Positions 37,437 through 47,688 of a DNA stretch of 64,000 nt are shown here, piece by piece (positions within the stretch are counted from its first letter, which is position 1; each line of letters starts with the position of its first letter). Both the position numbers and the translations under genes were made by a program. This stretch comes from Amycolatopsis suaedae. Lineage in GTDB: Bacteria; Actinomycetota; Actinomycetes; Mycobacteriales; Pseudonocardiaceae. Where the stretch lies: assembly GCF_004214935.1 (NCBI RefSeq), contig NZ_SFCC01000002.1, forward strand, positions 1-64,000. Reading direction: 5' to 3'. The notes under the pieces are model-generated. The model was not told the DNA's origin, did not search any database, and saw only the letters and a list, made by a program, of their open reading frames with translations.

Positions 37437-37904
37437 GTGCCAGAGCTGGTCGTTCAACTGACCAGGGTGGGATTTCTCATCCTGCTGTGGCTGTTCGTGC
37501 TGGCCGCGCTTCGGGTCGTCCGCTCGGACCTCTACGCCGCGTCCGGCCTGCGGGTGGCCCTGCCGAGTCTGCGCAGGGGCAAGGAGAAGAAGAAGCCGCA
37601 GCGCGGTGGCAAGGTGCCGCGCCAGATGGTCGTCACCCACGGCGCGCTCGCCGGGACGCGGATCGCGCTGGACGGAAGGCCCATCCTGATCGGCCGGGCC
37701 GACGACTCAACGCTGGTCCTCGACGATGACTACGCTTCGACCCGGCACGCACGGCTTTCGCTGCGGGGTGAGGACTGGTACGTGGAAGATCTGGGCTCGA
37801 CGAACGGCACGTACCTCGACCGGGCTAAGGTCACAGCACCCCTCCGCGTCCCGCTGGGGGCCCCCATCCGGATCGGCAAGACGGTGATCGAGCTTCGCCC
37901 ATGA
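37437..37904 (+). CDS. fhaB: FhaB (FipA): membrane-anchored FHA domain protein
   Basis: A 155-residue protein. One N-terminal transmembrane helix at about 8-28 is followed by a basic linker (RRGKEKKK) and a C-terminal FHA domain with IGRADDSTLVLDDDYASTRHARL and STNGTYL. In mycobacteria FhaB/FipA links FtsZ and FtsQ during division and is a PknA/PknB substrate. GTG start with AGGAG 13 bases upstream, a little far. It overlaps the phosphatase gene by ATGA. Confidence 0.93.
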   Translation: MPELVVQLTRVGFLILLWLFVLAALRVVRSDLYAASGLRVALPSLRRGKEKKKPQRGGKVPRQMVVTHGALAGTRIALDGRPILIGRADDSTLVLDDDYASTRHARLSLRGEDWYVEDLGSTNGTYLDRAKVTAPLRVPLGAPIRIGKTVIELRP

Positions 37905-39307
37905 CCCTCGTCCTCCGCTACGCGGCCCGCAGTGACCGTGGCCTGGTGCGTTCCAACAACCAGGACTCGGTGTACGCCGGCCCTCGCCTGCTCGCACTCG
38001 CCGACGGTATGGGTGGTCACGCCGCCGGTGAGGTCGCCAGCAAGGTGGTCATCGCCTCGCTGGCTCCACTCGACGACGACGAGCCCGGCGACGACCTGCT
38101 CACCCAGCTGCGCGACGCGGTGGCGGCGGGAAACAGCGCGATCGCCGAGCTGGTGGCGAACGACCCCGACCTCGACGGCATGGGCACCACGCTGACCGCG
38201 GTGCTGTTCTCCGGTTCCCGGCTGGGTCTGGTGCACGTCGGCGACTCGCGTGCCTACCTGCTGCGCGACGGTCAGTTCACCCAGATCACCCGCGACGACA
38301 GCTTCGTCAACGAGCTGCTGGAACAGGGCCGCATCACCGAGGAGGAGGCGGCCACCCACCCACAGCGCTCGCTGCTGCTGAAGGCACTGACCGGGCACGA
38401 GGTGGAGCCGAGCCTGACCATCCGCGAGGCCAGGGCGGGCGACCGCTACCTGGTCTGCTCGGACGGTCTTTCCGGCATGGTCAGCGACGAGACGATGGCC
38501 GAGGCCATGCTCATCCGCGACCCGCAGGACTGCGCGGACCGGATGATCGAGCTGGCGCTCAAGGGCGGTGGCACCGACAACGTCACGGTGATCATCGCCG
38601 ACGTCGTCGACGTGGATTTCGGTGAGGACGCCCCGATTCTCGGCGGCGCCGCCGGAGACGGCAGCGACGACTTCAACCACCAGGGCGACTCCCCCGCCGC
38701 GCGCGCGAGGGCGCTGACCGCCCCGCCGCCGCAGCCGCGGGCCGAGCAGTCGCCGCCTCCGCCGGACCCGAAGGCCAAGCGGCGCAAGTGGTTCAAGGCG
38801 TTCGTGATCGTCGCCGTGATCCTGGTGGTGCTGGCCGCCGCCGGCGTCGGCGTGCGGTACTTCGTGCTGAGCAAGTACTACGTCGGCGAGGGGCCCGACC
38901 AGGAGGTCGTGATCTTCCAGGGCGTGACGGGCAGTGCGCTGGGCATCGATCTGCAACGCCAGGTCGAGGGCTCGTGCTCGCCCGGCGCCGCGTTGTGCGA
39001 CAAGCTGCGGCTGCCCGATCTGCCCGAGGCGTTCCGCGAAGCCGTCCGCAACGGTGTGCAGCGGGAGAACCTCGCCGCCGCCCGCAACTACATCGTCGAG
39101 TTGCAGCACAAGCGGCTGAAGGACTGCCCCGAGCCCATGACACAGGGCGGCGGCGCGCCGCCGGACCAGGGTTCGGGCGGCGGTTTCGTGGGCGGCTTCG
39201 TCCAGGAACAGCCACCACCGCCTCCGTCGTCGTCCGCTCCGGCGACCTCCAGCCCGGCAGGGCAGCCGGGGGTGGACTGCCGGCCACGTCCCGCGGGTGG
39301 CCGCTGA
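37901..39307 (+). CDS. pstP: PstP: PP2C-type Ser/Thr protein phosphatase
   Basis: A 468-residue phosphatase. The PP2C catalytic domain is at about 5-238: RSNNQDS, ADGMGGH with a metal aspartate, GMGTTL, HVGDSRAY, and GGTDNVT. After a proline-rich linker, one transmembrane helix lies near 305-328. The external tail of about 140 residues contains two cysteines and a Pro/Ser-rich end. It removes phosphate from PknA/PknB, FHA and cell-wall targets. The start overlaps fhaB by 4 bases. Confidence 0.95.
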   Translation: MTLVLRYAARSDRGLVRSNNQDSVYAGPRLLALADGMGGHAAGEVASKVVIASLAPLDDDEPGDDLLTQLRDAVAAGNSAIAELVANDPDLDGMGTTLTAVLFSGSRLGLVHVGDSRAYLLRDGQFTQITRDDSFVNELLEQGRITEEEAATHPQRSLLLKALTGHEVEPSLTIREARAGDRYLVCSDGLSGMVSDETMAEAMLIRDPQDCADRMIELALKGGGTDNVTVIIADVVDVDFGEDAPILGGAAGDGSDDFNHQGDSPAARARALTAPPPQPRAEQSPPPPDPKAKRRKWFKAFVIVAVILVVLAAAGVGVRYFVLSKYYVGEGPDQEVVIFQGVTGSALGIDLQRQVEGSCSPGAALCDKLRLPDLPEAFREAVRNGVQRENLAAARNYIVELQHKRLKDCPEPMTQGGGAPPDQGSGGGFVGGFVQEQPPPPPSSSAPATSSPAGQPGVDCRPRPAGGR

Positions 39308-39337
39308 TGTGCCGCCACGCGCCAAGAGCGGACGCGG

Positions 39338-40831
39338 GTGACCATGTCCAACCCTGACCCGGCCGGCCAGTACGTGACGAACCCGCCGCGCGAGCTTCCG
39401 AAGCGGCGGGGGACCGAGCTGGTCATGCTGGCATTCGCCGCGTTGATCGTGACGTTCGCGTTCATCCTGGTCGAGGCCAACCAGGAGCATCAGCTCAGCT
39501 GGGCGATCCTCGGCTACGGCGCGTGCTACCTGGCCGTGTTCGCCGTGGCGCACCTGGCGATCCGGCGATGGGCACCGTACGCCGACCCGCTGATCCTGCC
39601 GTGTGTGGCGCTGCTCAACGGCCTGGGCCTGGTGATGATCTACCGGATCGACCTGGCCAAGGCGGCACAAGGCGAGACGATCGGCAGCGACACCCTCAAG
39701 CAGCTGCTGTGGACGGCCATCTCGCTGGTGTTGTTCCTCGGCGTGCTGTTGCTGGTCAAGGACCACCGCACGCTGACCCGTTACGCCTACACGTTCGGAC
39801 TAGTCGGCATCATCGCGCTGGCACTGCCCGCGTTGCTGCCCGCCTCGCTGTCCGAGGTCAGCGGCGCGAAGGTCTGGGTGAAGGTCGGCGGTCTGTTCGC
39901 CATCCAGCCGGGCGAGTTCGCCAAGATCCTGCTGATGATCTTCTTCGCCGCCTTCCTGGTGTCGAAGCGCGACCTGTTCATGTCGGCCGGTAAGCGGTTC
40001 CTCGGGGTCGAGCTGCCGAGGGCGCGGGACCTGGGGCCGATCCTCATCGCCGCCGTCGCCTGCCTGGGCATCCTGGTCTTCGAGAAGGACCTCGGCACGT
40101 CGCTGCTGTTCTTCGGCGTCGTGCTGATGATGTTGTACGTCGCCACCGAGCGGTTCATCTGGGTGGCGCTGGGCCTGAGCCTGTTCGCCGCCGGCGCGCT
40201 CATCGCCTACCAGCTGTTCAGCCACGTCCAGACCCGCGTGGAGAACTGGCTGGACCCGTTCGCGAAGGCCGATGGCGCCGGCTACCAGCCGGTCCAGGCC
40301 CTGTTCGGGCTGGGTACCGGCGGCATGGCCGGTACCGGGCTGGGCGCGGGCAGGCCGGAGATCGTGCCTGCCGCCAAGACCGACTACATCAGCGCGGCGC
40401 TCGGCGAGGAACTCGGCTTCATCGGCCTGGCGGCGCTGCTGATGGTGTACGTGATCCTGGCGATGCGGGGCATGCGCAGCGCGCTGGCGGTGCGGGACAC
40501 GTTCGGCAAGCTGCTGGGTGGCGGCCTGTCGTTCATCATCATCATGCAGCTGTTCGTCATCGTCGGCGGTGTCACCAACCTCATCCCGATGACCGGCGTC
40601 ACCACGCCGTTCCTGTCCTACGGTGGTTCTTCGCTGCTGGCCAACTACATCCTGGTGGCGTTGCTGCTGCGCATTTCCGACGCCGCCCGCAGGCCGCAGG
40701 CCGGGCCGAAGCCGAGGCAGCCGCAGCAGCAGGCGCCGCTGGCCGAGGCACACACCGTCATGGTCCAGCGCGAGGAGCTTCCGCAGCTCCAGCAGGGGCA
40801 GGCACAGGGACCGCAGGGGGCCAACGGATGA
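39338..40831 (+). CDS. rodA: RodA/FtsW-family SEDS peptidoglycan polymerase
   Basis: A 497-residue integral membrane protein with 10 or more helices. It is a SEDS glycosyltransferase that polymerises lipid II with its partner PBP. Seen: KVWVKVGGLFAIQPGEFAKI, FEKDLGTSLLFFG, GLGAGRPEIVPAAKTDYISAALGEE and MTGVTTPFLSYGGSS. A Gln/Pro-rich cytoplasmic tail follows. The start could be the GTG at 39338 or the ATG at 39344. It overlaps pbpA as ATGA, so the enzyme pair is co-translated. Confidence 0.95.
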   Translation: MTMSNPDPAGQYVTNPPRELPKRRGTELVMLAFAALIVTFAFILVEANQEHQLSWAILGYGACYLAVFAVAHLAIRRWAPYADPLILPCVALLNGLGLVMIYRIDLAKAAQGETIGSDTLKQLLWTAISLVLFLGVLLLVKDHRTLTRYAYTFGLVGIIALALPALLPASLSEVSGAKVWVKVGGLFAIQPGEFAKILLMIFFAAFLVSKRDLFMSAGKRFLGVELPRARDLGPILIAAVACLGILVFEKDLGTSLLFFGVVLMMLYVATERFIWVALGLSLFAAGALIAYQLFSHVQTRVENWLDPFAKADGAGYQPVQALFGLGTGGMAGTGLGAGRPEIVPAAKTDYISAALGEELGFIGLAALLMVYVILAMRGMRSALAVRDTFGKLLGGGLSFIIIMQLFVIVGGVTNLIPMTGVTTPFLSYGGSSLLANYILVALLLRISDAARRPQAGPKPRQPQQQAPLAEAHTVMVQREELPQLQQGQAQGPQGANG

Positions 40832-42297
40832 ACACACCGCTGCGCCGGGTGAGCATCGCCATGCTGGTCATGGTGTTGCTGCTGCTGGCCAACGTCACCT
40901 ACATCCAGATGATCGAGGCCGACGACTACCGCACCAACAGCCGCAACCAGCGGGTGCTGCTCGACGAGTACTCCCGCCAGCGCGGGCGGATCATCGCCGC
41001 CGGAAACCAGCAGATCCTGGCCGGTACCGAGCCGATCGACGACAAGTACAAGTACGTGCGCACCTACCCGGGCGGTCAGGTGTACGCGCCGGTCACCGGG
41101 TACTACTCGATCCGCTACGGCTCCGGTGGCCTCGAGCGCGCCATGGACGAGGTGCTCAACGGCTCGGACCCGCGGCTGTTCGTCCGCAGGCTGTCGGACA
41201 TGTTCACCGGCCGCGACCCGAGCGGCGGCAACGTGGCGCTGACCATCAACCCCGCCGTGCAGCAGGCCGCGTTCGACGGCATGTCCAAGCGTGGCTACAC
41301 CGGCGCCGTGGTGGCGCTGAACCCGAAGACGGGCGAGATCCTCGGGATGGTGTCCACGCCGTCCTACGACCCGGCCAAGCTCGCCACGCACAACAGCAAG
41401 GAACTGCAGGCCGCCTGGAACGCTTTCGACGCGGACCCGAAGAAGCCCATGCTGAACCGGGCGATCTCGGAGACCTACCCGCCCGGCTCGACGTTCAAGA
41501 TCCTGACCACCGCGGCGGCGCTGGAGGACGGCATGAAGGCCGACGCCTCCGTCCAGACCGCCGCCAACATCAAGCTGCCCGGCACCAACGCCGACCTGGA
41601 GAACTTCGGCGGCCAGACCTGCAAGGGCAGCACGCTCAAGGACGCGCTGGCCTACTCCTGCAACACCGCCTTCGCCGAGATCGCGGGCAACCTCGGCAAG
41701 GAGAAGATGCTGGCGATGGCAGGGAAGTTCGGCATCGGCATGAACGGGCTGAACATCCCGATGCGGGTGGCGCCGTCCGGCGTCGGCGACCTCGACGGCA
41801 AGCCGCAGCTGTACCAGAGCGGCATCGGCCAGCGTGACGTCCGGCTGACCCCGCTGCAGGTGGCGCTGCTGTCGGCGACGGTCGCCAACGGCGGCACGAC
41901 CATGAAGCCGCAGCTGGTCAAGTCGCTGCTGGCGCAGGACATGTCGGAGATGGAGAAGTACACGCCGGACGAGCTGACCGGCGACTCCGCGATGTCGGCG
42001 AGCAACGCGGCCGTCCTGCGCGACATGATGATCGCCTCCGAGGCCAACACCCAGGGCGGCGGCAAGAAGCCGGAACTGAAGATCGCCTCCAAGACGGGTA
42101 CCGCCGAGCACGGCAACGACCCCAAGCGGACCCCGCCGCACGCCTGGTACACCGCGTTCGCGCCGGCGGACGACCCGCAGATCGCCATCGCGGTGCTCGT
42201 CGAGTCCGGCGGTAACCGCGGGCTCGCCGCCACCGGCGGCACGGTGGCGGCCGAGATCGGCCGGGCCACCATCGCCGCCGCGCTCGGGGGTGGGTGA
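40828..42297 (+). CDS. pbpA: PbpA: class B penicillin-binding protein (transpeptidase)
   Basis: A 489-residue monofunctional transpeptidase. An N-terminal transmembrane helix is at about 8-28, a short pedestal region follows, then the transpeptidase domain with S221-TFK, SCN, and KTGTAEHG. It cross-links peptidoglycan with RodA, and in mycobacteria is phosphorylated by PknB and needed for septation. The ATG overlaps the rodA stop by 4 bases. Confidence 0.95.
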   Translation: MNTPLRRVSIAMLVMVLLLLANVTYIQMIEADDYRTNSRNQRVLLDEYSRQRGRIIAAGNQQILAGTEPIDDKYKYVRTYPGGQVYAPVTGYYSIRYGSGGLERAMDEVLNGSDPRLFVRRLSDMFTGRDPSGGNVALTINPAVQQAAFDGMSKRGYTGAVVALNPKTGEILGMVSTPSYDPAKLATHNSKELQAAWNAFDADPKKPMLNRAISETYPPGSTFKILTTAAALEDGMKADASVQTAANIKLPGTNADLENFGGQTCKGSTLKDALAYSCNTAFAEIAGNLGKEKMLAMAGKFGIGMNGLNIPMRVAPSGVGDLDGKPQLYQSGIGQRDVRLTPLQVALLSATVANGGTTMKPQLVKSLLAQDMSEMEKYTPDELTGDSAMSASNAAVLRDMMIASEANTQGGGKKPELKIASKTGTAEHGNDPKRTPPHAWYTAFAPADDPQIAIAVLVESGGNRGLAATGGTVAAEIGRATIAAALGGG

Positions 42298-42301
42298 GCA
42301 G

Positions 42302-43612
42302 ATGCTGTCCACGGGTCAGCTGGTCGCCGATCGATACCGGCTCACCAGCCGGATCGCGGTCGGCGGTATGGGCGAGGTCTGGAAGGCCAGCGACACCCGG
42401 TTGGACCGCACCGTCGCGGTGAAGGTGCTGAAGGCGGAACTGTCCGGCGACGCCGAGTTCCTGCACCGGTTCCGCACCGAGGCGCGCACGACGGCGTCGC
42501 TGAACCATCCCGGCATCGCGGCCGTACACGACTACGGGGAAACCGTCGCTGAGGAGCTCAGCATCGCCTACCTGGTGATGGAACTGGTGGAGGGTGACCC
42601 GCTTGCCGCGATCCTGGCCAAGCAGGGTCGGATCTCCGCCGAGTTCACCCTGGACGTGCTCCAGCAGGCGGGCGAGGCACTGCAGGCCGCGCACGAACGC
42701 GGGCTGGTCCACCGGGACGTCAAGCCGGGCAACATCATGGTCACCCCGGCAGGCAAGGTGAAGGTCACCGACTTCGGTATCGCCAAGGCCGCGCACGCCG
42801 CCCCGGTCACCCGGTCCGGGATGGTGATGGGCACCGCCCACTACATCGCCCCCGAGCAGGCACTCGGCCACGACGCCGAGCCAGCGAGCGACGTCTACTC
42901 GCTGGCCGTGTGCGGCTACGAGTGCCTGACCGGCTACCGCCCGTTCCTCTCCGAGAACGCGGTGACGGTGGCGATGATGCACATCAGGGACATGCCGCCA
43001 CCGCTGCCGCCGGACGTGCCGCCGGGTGCGCGGGCGCTGATCGAGGCGACCCTGGTCAAGGACCCGAGGCAGCGGTACAACAACGGCGGCGAGTTCGCCG
43101 CGGCCGTCGCCGCCGTGCGGGCCGGCCACCCCCTGCCGACGCCTGCCGGGCTGGCCGCGTATGTTCCACTGCCGAACCCGCCCGTGGCAATGGCGCCCGT
43201 GGCGCCTGCTCCCGTGCCGCACGGGCCGCCGCCGGTCAGCCCGGGCACCCATCCCCGCCTGCAGCCGGTCGCCCCGCCGTCGGGCGGAGTGCTCACGCCA
43301 CAGCGCCGGCGCAGCCCGGTCGCGCTGTGGGTACTGCTGGGCCTGGTGGTGGTGATTCTCATCGTGGCGGCGGCCCTGGTGCTGCCCAGACTGTTGGGTT
43401 CGACACGGACCACACCGCCCGCACCGGACAATATGCCCTCGACCAGCGCAGGCGTTCCGGGGCCACGTCAGGCACCATCAGGTGGTGGCGAAGATGGCGG
43501 ATACGAGGACAACGCACCGGGTGGATCGCTGCGTTCACCGGATGACAGCGGTGTCGCAGGCACAGCAGGCATGATGAGCACAACCTGGACGGAACGGAAA
43601 CGGCACGGATAG
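42302..43612 (+). CDS. pknA: PknA: transmembrane Ser/Thr protein kinase
   Basis: A 436-residue kinase. The kinase domain is at about 12-270: GGMGEV, K41, HRDVKPGN with D139, DFG and APEQ. A Pro-rich juxtamembrane stretch follows, then one helix near 343-366 and a short external tail of about 70 residues without PASTA repeats, as in PknA. It controls cell shape and division through Wag31, FtsZ and MurD in mycobacteria. The ATG lies 4 bases after the pbpA stop; a GTG 12 bases earlier sits inside pbpA. Confidence 0.94.
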   Translation: MLSTGQLVADRYRLTSRIAVGGMGEVWKASDTRLDRTVAVKVLKAELSGDAEFLHRFRTEARTTASLNHPGIAAVHDYGETVAEELSIAYLVMELVEGDPLAAILAKQGRISAEFTLDVLQQAGEALQAAHERGLVHRDVKPGNIMVTPAGKVKVTDFGIAKAAHAAPVTRSGMVMGTAHYIAPEQALGHDAEPASDVYSLAVCGYECLTGYRPFLSENAVTVAMMHIRDMPPPLPPDVPPGARALIEATLVKDPRQRYNNGGEFAAAVAAVRAGHPLPTPAGLAAYVPLPNPPVAMAPVAPAPVPHGPPPVSPGTHPRLQPVAPPSGGVLTPQRRRSPVALWVLLGLVVVILIVAAALVLPRLLGSTRTTPPAPDNMPSTSAGVPGPRQAPSGGGEDGGYEDNAPGGSLRSPDDSGVAGTAGMMSTTWTERKRHG

Positions 43613-45556
43613 ATGAGCGCACCCAGACTGCTCTCCAACCGCTACCAGCTCGGTGACGCGATCGGGTACGGCGGCATGTCCGAGGTCCACCACGGGCACG
43701 ACGTCCGGCTTGGCCGTGAGGTGGCCATCAAGGTCCTACGGGCCGACCTGGCCAGGGATCCGCAGTTCCAGGAACGCTTCCGCAGGGAAGCGCAGAACGC
43801 CGCGGCGCTGAACCATCCGGCGATCGTGGCCGTCTACGACACCGGTGAGACACCGACCGAGTACGGCCCGCTGCCCTACATCGTGATGGAGTACGTCAAC
43901 GGGCGCACGCTGCGGGACATCGTCAAGACCGAGGGGCCGCTGCAGCAGAAGCGGGCCATGGAGGTCATGGCCGACGTCTGCGCCGCGCTGGACTTCTCCC
44001 ACCGGCACGGCATCATCCACCGCGACGTCAAGCCGGCGAACGTGATGATCACGACGACCGGCGCCGTCAAGGTGATGGACTTCGGCATCGCCAGGGCCAT
44101 GCACGACGGCCAGGCCGCGATGACGCAGACCGCGGCCGTCATCGGCACCGCCCAGTACCTCTCGCCCGAGCAGGCACGGGGTGAGTCGGTGGACGCCCGC
44201 AGTGACGTCTACGCCGCCGGCTGCGTGCTGTACGAGCTGGTCACCGGCGAGCCGCCGTTCACCGGCGACTCCCCGGTCGCCGTGGCCTACCAGCACGTGC
44301 GGGAGGACCCGCAGCCGCCGTCGGCGGTGAACCCGGCGGTCTCCCCCGAGCTGGACGCAGTGGTGCTGAAGGCGCTGGCCAAGGGCCCTGCCAACCGCTA
44401 CCAGTCGGCCGCGGAGATGCGGTCGGACCTGGTGCGCACGCTGTCCGGTCAGCATCCGCTGGCGCCGATGGTCATGTCGGAGGACGAGCGCACGCAGGTG
44501 ATGAACAGCCGTCGCCAGCCTGCCTACGACGACTACCCGCCCGAGGCGTACGACCCGGACGAGGACGACCGGCAGCGCCGCAGGCGCAGGAACAAGATCC
44601 TGGCCGCCCTCGCCGTGCTGGGCGTGCTGGCCGTGGCGGGGATCATGTGGGCGACCGGGCTGTTCGACAGCAAGGAGGTCGCCGTCGATGTCCCGAACGT
44701 CGCCAAGATGTCGGAGGCGCAGGCCGTCGCCGACCTGAACAAGGCGGGCTTCCAGAACATCGAGAAGCAGTACAAGCCCTGCGTCAAGGACCCGAAGACC
44801 AACCAGGAGCCCTGCACCAGCGACGACTACGGCAAGGTGCTCGGCACCGACCCCGCGGCCGGCCAGAAGGTGGCGACCAGCACGAAGATCGTGCTCACCG
44901 TCGGCAAGGCCCCGGAGAAGAAGCCGGTCCCCGACCTGGTGGGCAAGTCCAGGGAGGAAGCCGAGAAGGCCCTGATCGAGGCCGGTTTCGCGCTCGACCC
45001 GAACATCCAGGAAACCAAGGTCAACGATCCGAACCAGTACGGCAAGGTCCAGAAGCAGAGCCCGACGGCCGGCACCGAGCTGGAGCAGGGTCAGCAGGTC
45101 GTGATCACCGTCGGCAAGGAGCCGAACAAGGTCAACGTCCCGAACCAGACCGGCAAGACCTACGCCGAGGCCAAGCGGGCGCTGGAGGCGCTGAACTTCG
45201 AGGTCAAGCGCAAGGACGTGGACTCGGACAAGCCGAAGGACCAAGTCGTCAACCAGACCCCCAACGGCGGTCAGCAGCCGGAGGGCACGGAGATCCTGCT
45301 CGAGGTGTCCAACGGCGCGGACGCGAAGATCACCATGCCCGACCTGGTCGGCATGACCGAGGACCAGGCGACCCAGGCGTTGCAGAACGCCGGCTGGTCC
45401 GGCCAGATCAACACGCAGGAGGATCCGGTCGCGGACAAGGAGGACGAGGGCAAGGTCACCCGCTCCATCCCGGGCAAGGGCAGTGAGATCGAGAAGAACC
45501 AGTCGATCACGCTGTTCATCGGCAAGCGCCCGGGCGGCGGGATCGGCATCCCGTAA
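43613..45556 (+). CDS. pknB: PknB: PASTA-domain Ser/Thr protein kinase
   Basis: A 647-residue kinase. The kinase domain is at about 10-275: GGMSEV, K40, HRDVKPAN with D138, DFG at 156-158. Activation-loop T171 and T173 stand at the same positions as in M. tuberculosis PknB. One transmembrane helix is near 331-352, and four external PASTA repeats span about 358-640; they bind muropeptide and lipid II. It is essential in mycobacteria and coordinates wall synthesis with growth. The ATG follows the pknA stop directly. Confidence 0.97.
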   Translation: MSAPRLLSNRYQLGDAIGYGGMSEVHHGHDVRLGREVAIKVLRADLARDPQFQERFRREAQNAAALNHPAIVAVYDTGETPTEYGPLPYIVMEYVNGRTLRDIVKTEGPLQQKRAMEVMADVCAALDFSHRHGIIHRDVKPANVMITTTGAVKVMDFGIARAMHDGQAAMTQTAAVIGTAQYLSPEQARGESVDARSDVYAAGCVLYELVTGEPPFTGDSPVAVAYQHVREDPQPPSAVNPAVSPELDAVVLKALAKGPANRYQSAAEMRSDLVRTLSGQHPLAPMVMSEDERTQVMNSRRQPAYDDYPPEAYDPDEDDRQRRRRRNKILAALAVLGVLAVAGIMWATGLFDSKEVAVDVPNVAKMSEAQAVADLNKAGFQNIEKQYKPCVKDPKTNQEPCTSDDYGKVLGTDPAAGQKVATSTKIVLTVGKAPEKKPVPDLVGKSREEAEKALIEAGFALDPNIQETKVNDPNQYGKVQKQSPTAGTELEQGQQVVITVGKEPNKVNVPNQTGKTYAEAKRALEALNFEVKRKDVDSDKPKDQVVNQTPNGGQQPEGTEILLEVSNGADAKITMPDLVGMTEDQATQALQNAGWSGQINTQEDPVADKEDEGKVTRSIPGKGSEIEKNQSITLFIGKRPGGGIGIP

Positions 45557-45560
45557 CAGG

Positions 45561-46199
45561 TCAGCTCCTCCGGGTGGCCACCAGCGCGGTGACCGCTCCG
45601 CTGAGGAGCAGCAGGACGACGGCGGCCGCCGTGCTCACCAGCACGGCGGCCGTCGCATTGGGCCGGCCGGCAAGTGCCCGCAGCATCGGGTTGATCACCG
45701 GGATCCAGCGGACCAGGATCAGCGCGGTCAGGCCGAGGAACGCCAGCACGACGGTCCAGCCGATCCGCGCGGTCACCAGCTTGGAGCACGGCAGCCCGAC
45801 CGCGATGCCCGCTGCCGCACAGGCCAGGTGAGCGAGCACGCCGAGCCCGAGATCGCCTGCCGCCAGCCCGCCGTGGGACAACGCCGACCAGGCCAGTGAC
45901 ACGGCCGTGAGGCAACCGGCACAAACGAGGACGGCGAGGACGACCGCGGTCACCAACGTCCACCTGCGCCGTCCGGCGTGGCTCAGCGTCACCAGCCGCT
46001 GCACCGGGTCCTCGGCGTCGACCAGCGCGATGGTGAGCCAGCAGGCTACGACGGTCAACGCGCCCGCGCTGACCGTGAACTCCGGCAGCGGCTGGGCGTT
46101 GGCGTCGCCGTAGAGGATGCCGAACACGGCGAGCTGGATGAGCAGCGGCGGCAGGTACCGCTGGGAGTGCGCGAGCAGGGCGAGCTGGTAACGGATCAT
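45561..46199 (-). CDS. Six-helix membrane protein, probable ABC transporter permease
   Basis: A 212-residue hydrophobic protein with about six predicted helices. I see no conserved motif, but its ATG overlaps the stop of the ABC ATPase gene (ATGA), which marks it as the membrane partner. A short basic loop HAGRRRWTL faces the cytoplasm. The transported compound is unknown. It ends 4 bases from the convergent pknB stop. Confidence 0.75.
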   Translation of the reverse strand: MIRYQLALLAHSQRYLPPLLIQLAVFGILYGDANAQPLPEFTVSAGALTVVACWLTIALVDAEDPVQRLVTLSHAGRRRWTLVTAVVLAVLVCAGCLTAVSLAWSALSHGGLAAGDLGLGVLAHLACAAAGIAVGLPCSKLVTARIGWTVVLAFLGLTALILVRWIPVINPMLRALAGRPNATAAVLVSTAAAVVLLLLSGAVTALVATRRS

Positions 46200-46972
46200 T
46201 CGCGGACCTCACGTACCGACCAGCCGCGGCGCAGCGCGGTCAGCAGCACGGCGTCGGACCGGTCGGCGTCGACGGAGAGGTCGACGTGGCCGTTCTCGGC
46301 GTTTTCGACGTGCACCCCGGGCTCGGCGGCCCAGTCCCCGGTGCCGCCGGTGAGCCGGATGCGCCTGCGGTGCCCGTGGGCAGGCCGCAGTGAGCCGCCG
46401 GACAGTTCCAGCACCCTGCTCGCCTGGCGGTGTGCCAGGTCCGGCCGGTGGTCGGTGAACACGACGCTCGCGCCGCGGTCCCTGGTCTCAGCGATGATCT
46501 CGCCGAGTACGCCGTGGCTGACCGTGTCCAGGCCGGACCAGGGTTCGTCCAGCACCAGCAACTCCGGGTCGCCGAGCAGGGCCTGCGCCAGCCCGACCTT
46601 CTGCGCGTTGCCCTTGGACAGCCTGCCGATCGGGGTGTCCGGCCCACCGGCCAGTTCGAGGCGTTCCAGCAGCTCAGCGGCCCGGTCGTCGACGCAGGAG
46701 ATCCTGGCCATGTGCTTGAGGTAGGCCCGTGCGCTCATCCGACTCGCGCCGGGGAAGCGGTCCGGCAGGTAGCCGACCCGCCCGGACCGCGTCGCCGTTC
46801 CGGCGGACGGCCGGGATAGCCCGGCCAGGATCCGCAGCAGCGTGGACTTGCCCGAGCCGTTGCGGCCGACGATGCCGACGACCTCGCCGGTCCCGACCTC
46901 CAGGTCGACGCCGGTGAGCACCGGCCCGCCCCCGCCGTACCGTTTGCCGACGCCGGCCAGCCGCGCGGGCAC
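46196..46972 (-). CDS. ABC transporter ATP-binding protein
   Basis: A 258-residue ABC ATPase: Walker A GRNGSGKST, signature LSKGNAQKV (divergent SKGN form of CcmA/drug-type exporters), Walker B LLVLDEPWSGLD and switch TDHR. The C-terminal 50 residues are an accessory extension. GTG start one base after the trpG stop, so it is read through from trpG. Two-gene systems of this kind are mostly exporters. Placed between pknB and trpG, genes that are adjacent in mycobacteria. Confidence 0.85.
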   Translation of the reverse strand: MPARLAGVGKRYGGGGPVLTGVDLEVGTGEVVGIVGRNGSGKSTLLRILAGLSRPSAGTATRSGRVGYLPDRFPGASRMSARAYLKHMARISCVDDRAAELLERLELAGGPDTPIGRLSKGNAQKVGLAQALLGDPELLVLDEPWSGLDTVSHGVLGEIIAETRDRGASVVFTDHRPDLAHRQASRVLELSGGSLRPAHGHRRRIRLTGGTGDWAAEPGVHVENAENGHVDLSVDADRSDAVLLTALRRGWSVREVRE

Positions 46973-46973
46973 G

Positions 46974-47612
46974 TCAGCCGGCAGCCCGCTGCAACGTCCG
47001 GGTCGACAGCTCCAGGGTGTCCACGGTGGACGCGGCGACCGGGTGACCTGCCGCGGCCATCCAGTTGGCCAGCATGCGGTGGCCGCCCTCGGTCAGCACC
47101 GACTCGGGGTGGAACTGGACGCCTTCCAGCGGCAGCTCACGGTGTCGCATGCCCATCACCACGCCGGATTCGGTACGGCCGGTGACCTCGAACTCGTCGG
47201 AGATGGTCTCCGGGAGCACGGTCAGCGAGTGGTAGCGGGTGGCGGTGAAGGGGTCGGCCAGCCCGGCCAGCACACCGGCACCGTCGTGGTGGACCTGGCT
47301 GGTCTTGCCGTGCAGCAGTTCGTCGGCCCGGTCGACGGTCGCGCCGAACGCGACGCCGAGCGCCTGGTGGCCGAGGCAGACGCCGAGCATCGGAGTGCGG
47401 CTCCCGGCACAGCGGCGGACCACGTCGATGCTCTGACCTGCCCGTTCCGGGGTTCCCGGCCCCGGCGAGACCAGCACGCCGTCGAAGTCGGGGACGCGGT
47501 CGAGGTCGACGACGTCGTTGCGCCACACCGTGCAGTCGGCGCCGAGCTGCGCCAGGTACTGCACGAGGTTGTAGACGAAGCTGTCGTAGTTGTCGACGAC
47601 CAGAACTCGCAT
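46974..47612 (-). CDS. trpG: Anthranilate/aminodeoxychorismate synthase glutamine amidotransferase (TrpG/PabA)
   Basis: A 212-residue class I glutamine amidotransferase. The catalytic triad is C79 in GVCLGHQ, H168 and E170 in QFHPES; DNYDSFVYNL starts the protein and SPGPGTP follows. It supplies ammonia to TrpE or PabB for tryptophan or folate. Its place beside the pkn genes matches M. tuberculosis Rv0013 (annotated trpG, thought to be PabA). No synthase I subunit is nearby. Confidence 0.93.
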   Translation of the reverse strand: MRVLVVDNYDSFVYNLVQYLAQLGADCTVWRNDVVDLDRVPDFDGVLVSPGPGTPERAGQSIDVVRRCAGSRTPMLGVCLGHQALGVAFGATVDRADELLHGKTSQVHHDGAGVLAGLADPFTATRYHSLTVLPETISDEFEVTGRTESGVVMGMRHRELPLEGVQFHPESVLTEGGHRMLANWMAAAGHPVAASTVDTLELSTRTLQRAAG

Positions 47613-47662
47613 ACCGCCACTCTAGCGATGCTCACATGCTGGACGGTCAGGCAGATCACAAT

Positions 47663-47681
47663 GTAAGTTAGCCTTACCTTA
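47663..47681. promoter_or_regulatory. DtxR/IdeR-like iron box
   Basis: GTAAGTTAGCCTTACCTTA matches the 19-bp iron-box consensus (TTAGGTTAG-S-CTAACCTAA) at 7 of 9 positions in each half plus the central S. It lies just before the reductase start, where a bound Fe-DtxR dimer would block transcription when iron is plentiful. Confidence 0.7.
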
Positions 47682-47688
47682 CTTTACC

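Noticed and set aside
37730..39766. 678-codon frame antisense to pstP and rodA
   Set aside because: Same GC-skewed composition, no domains, and it crosses well-supported genes.
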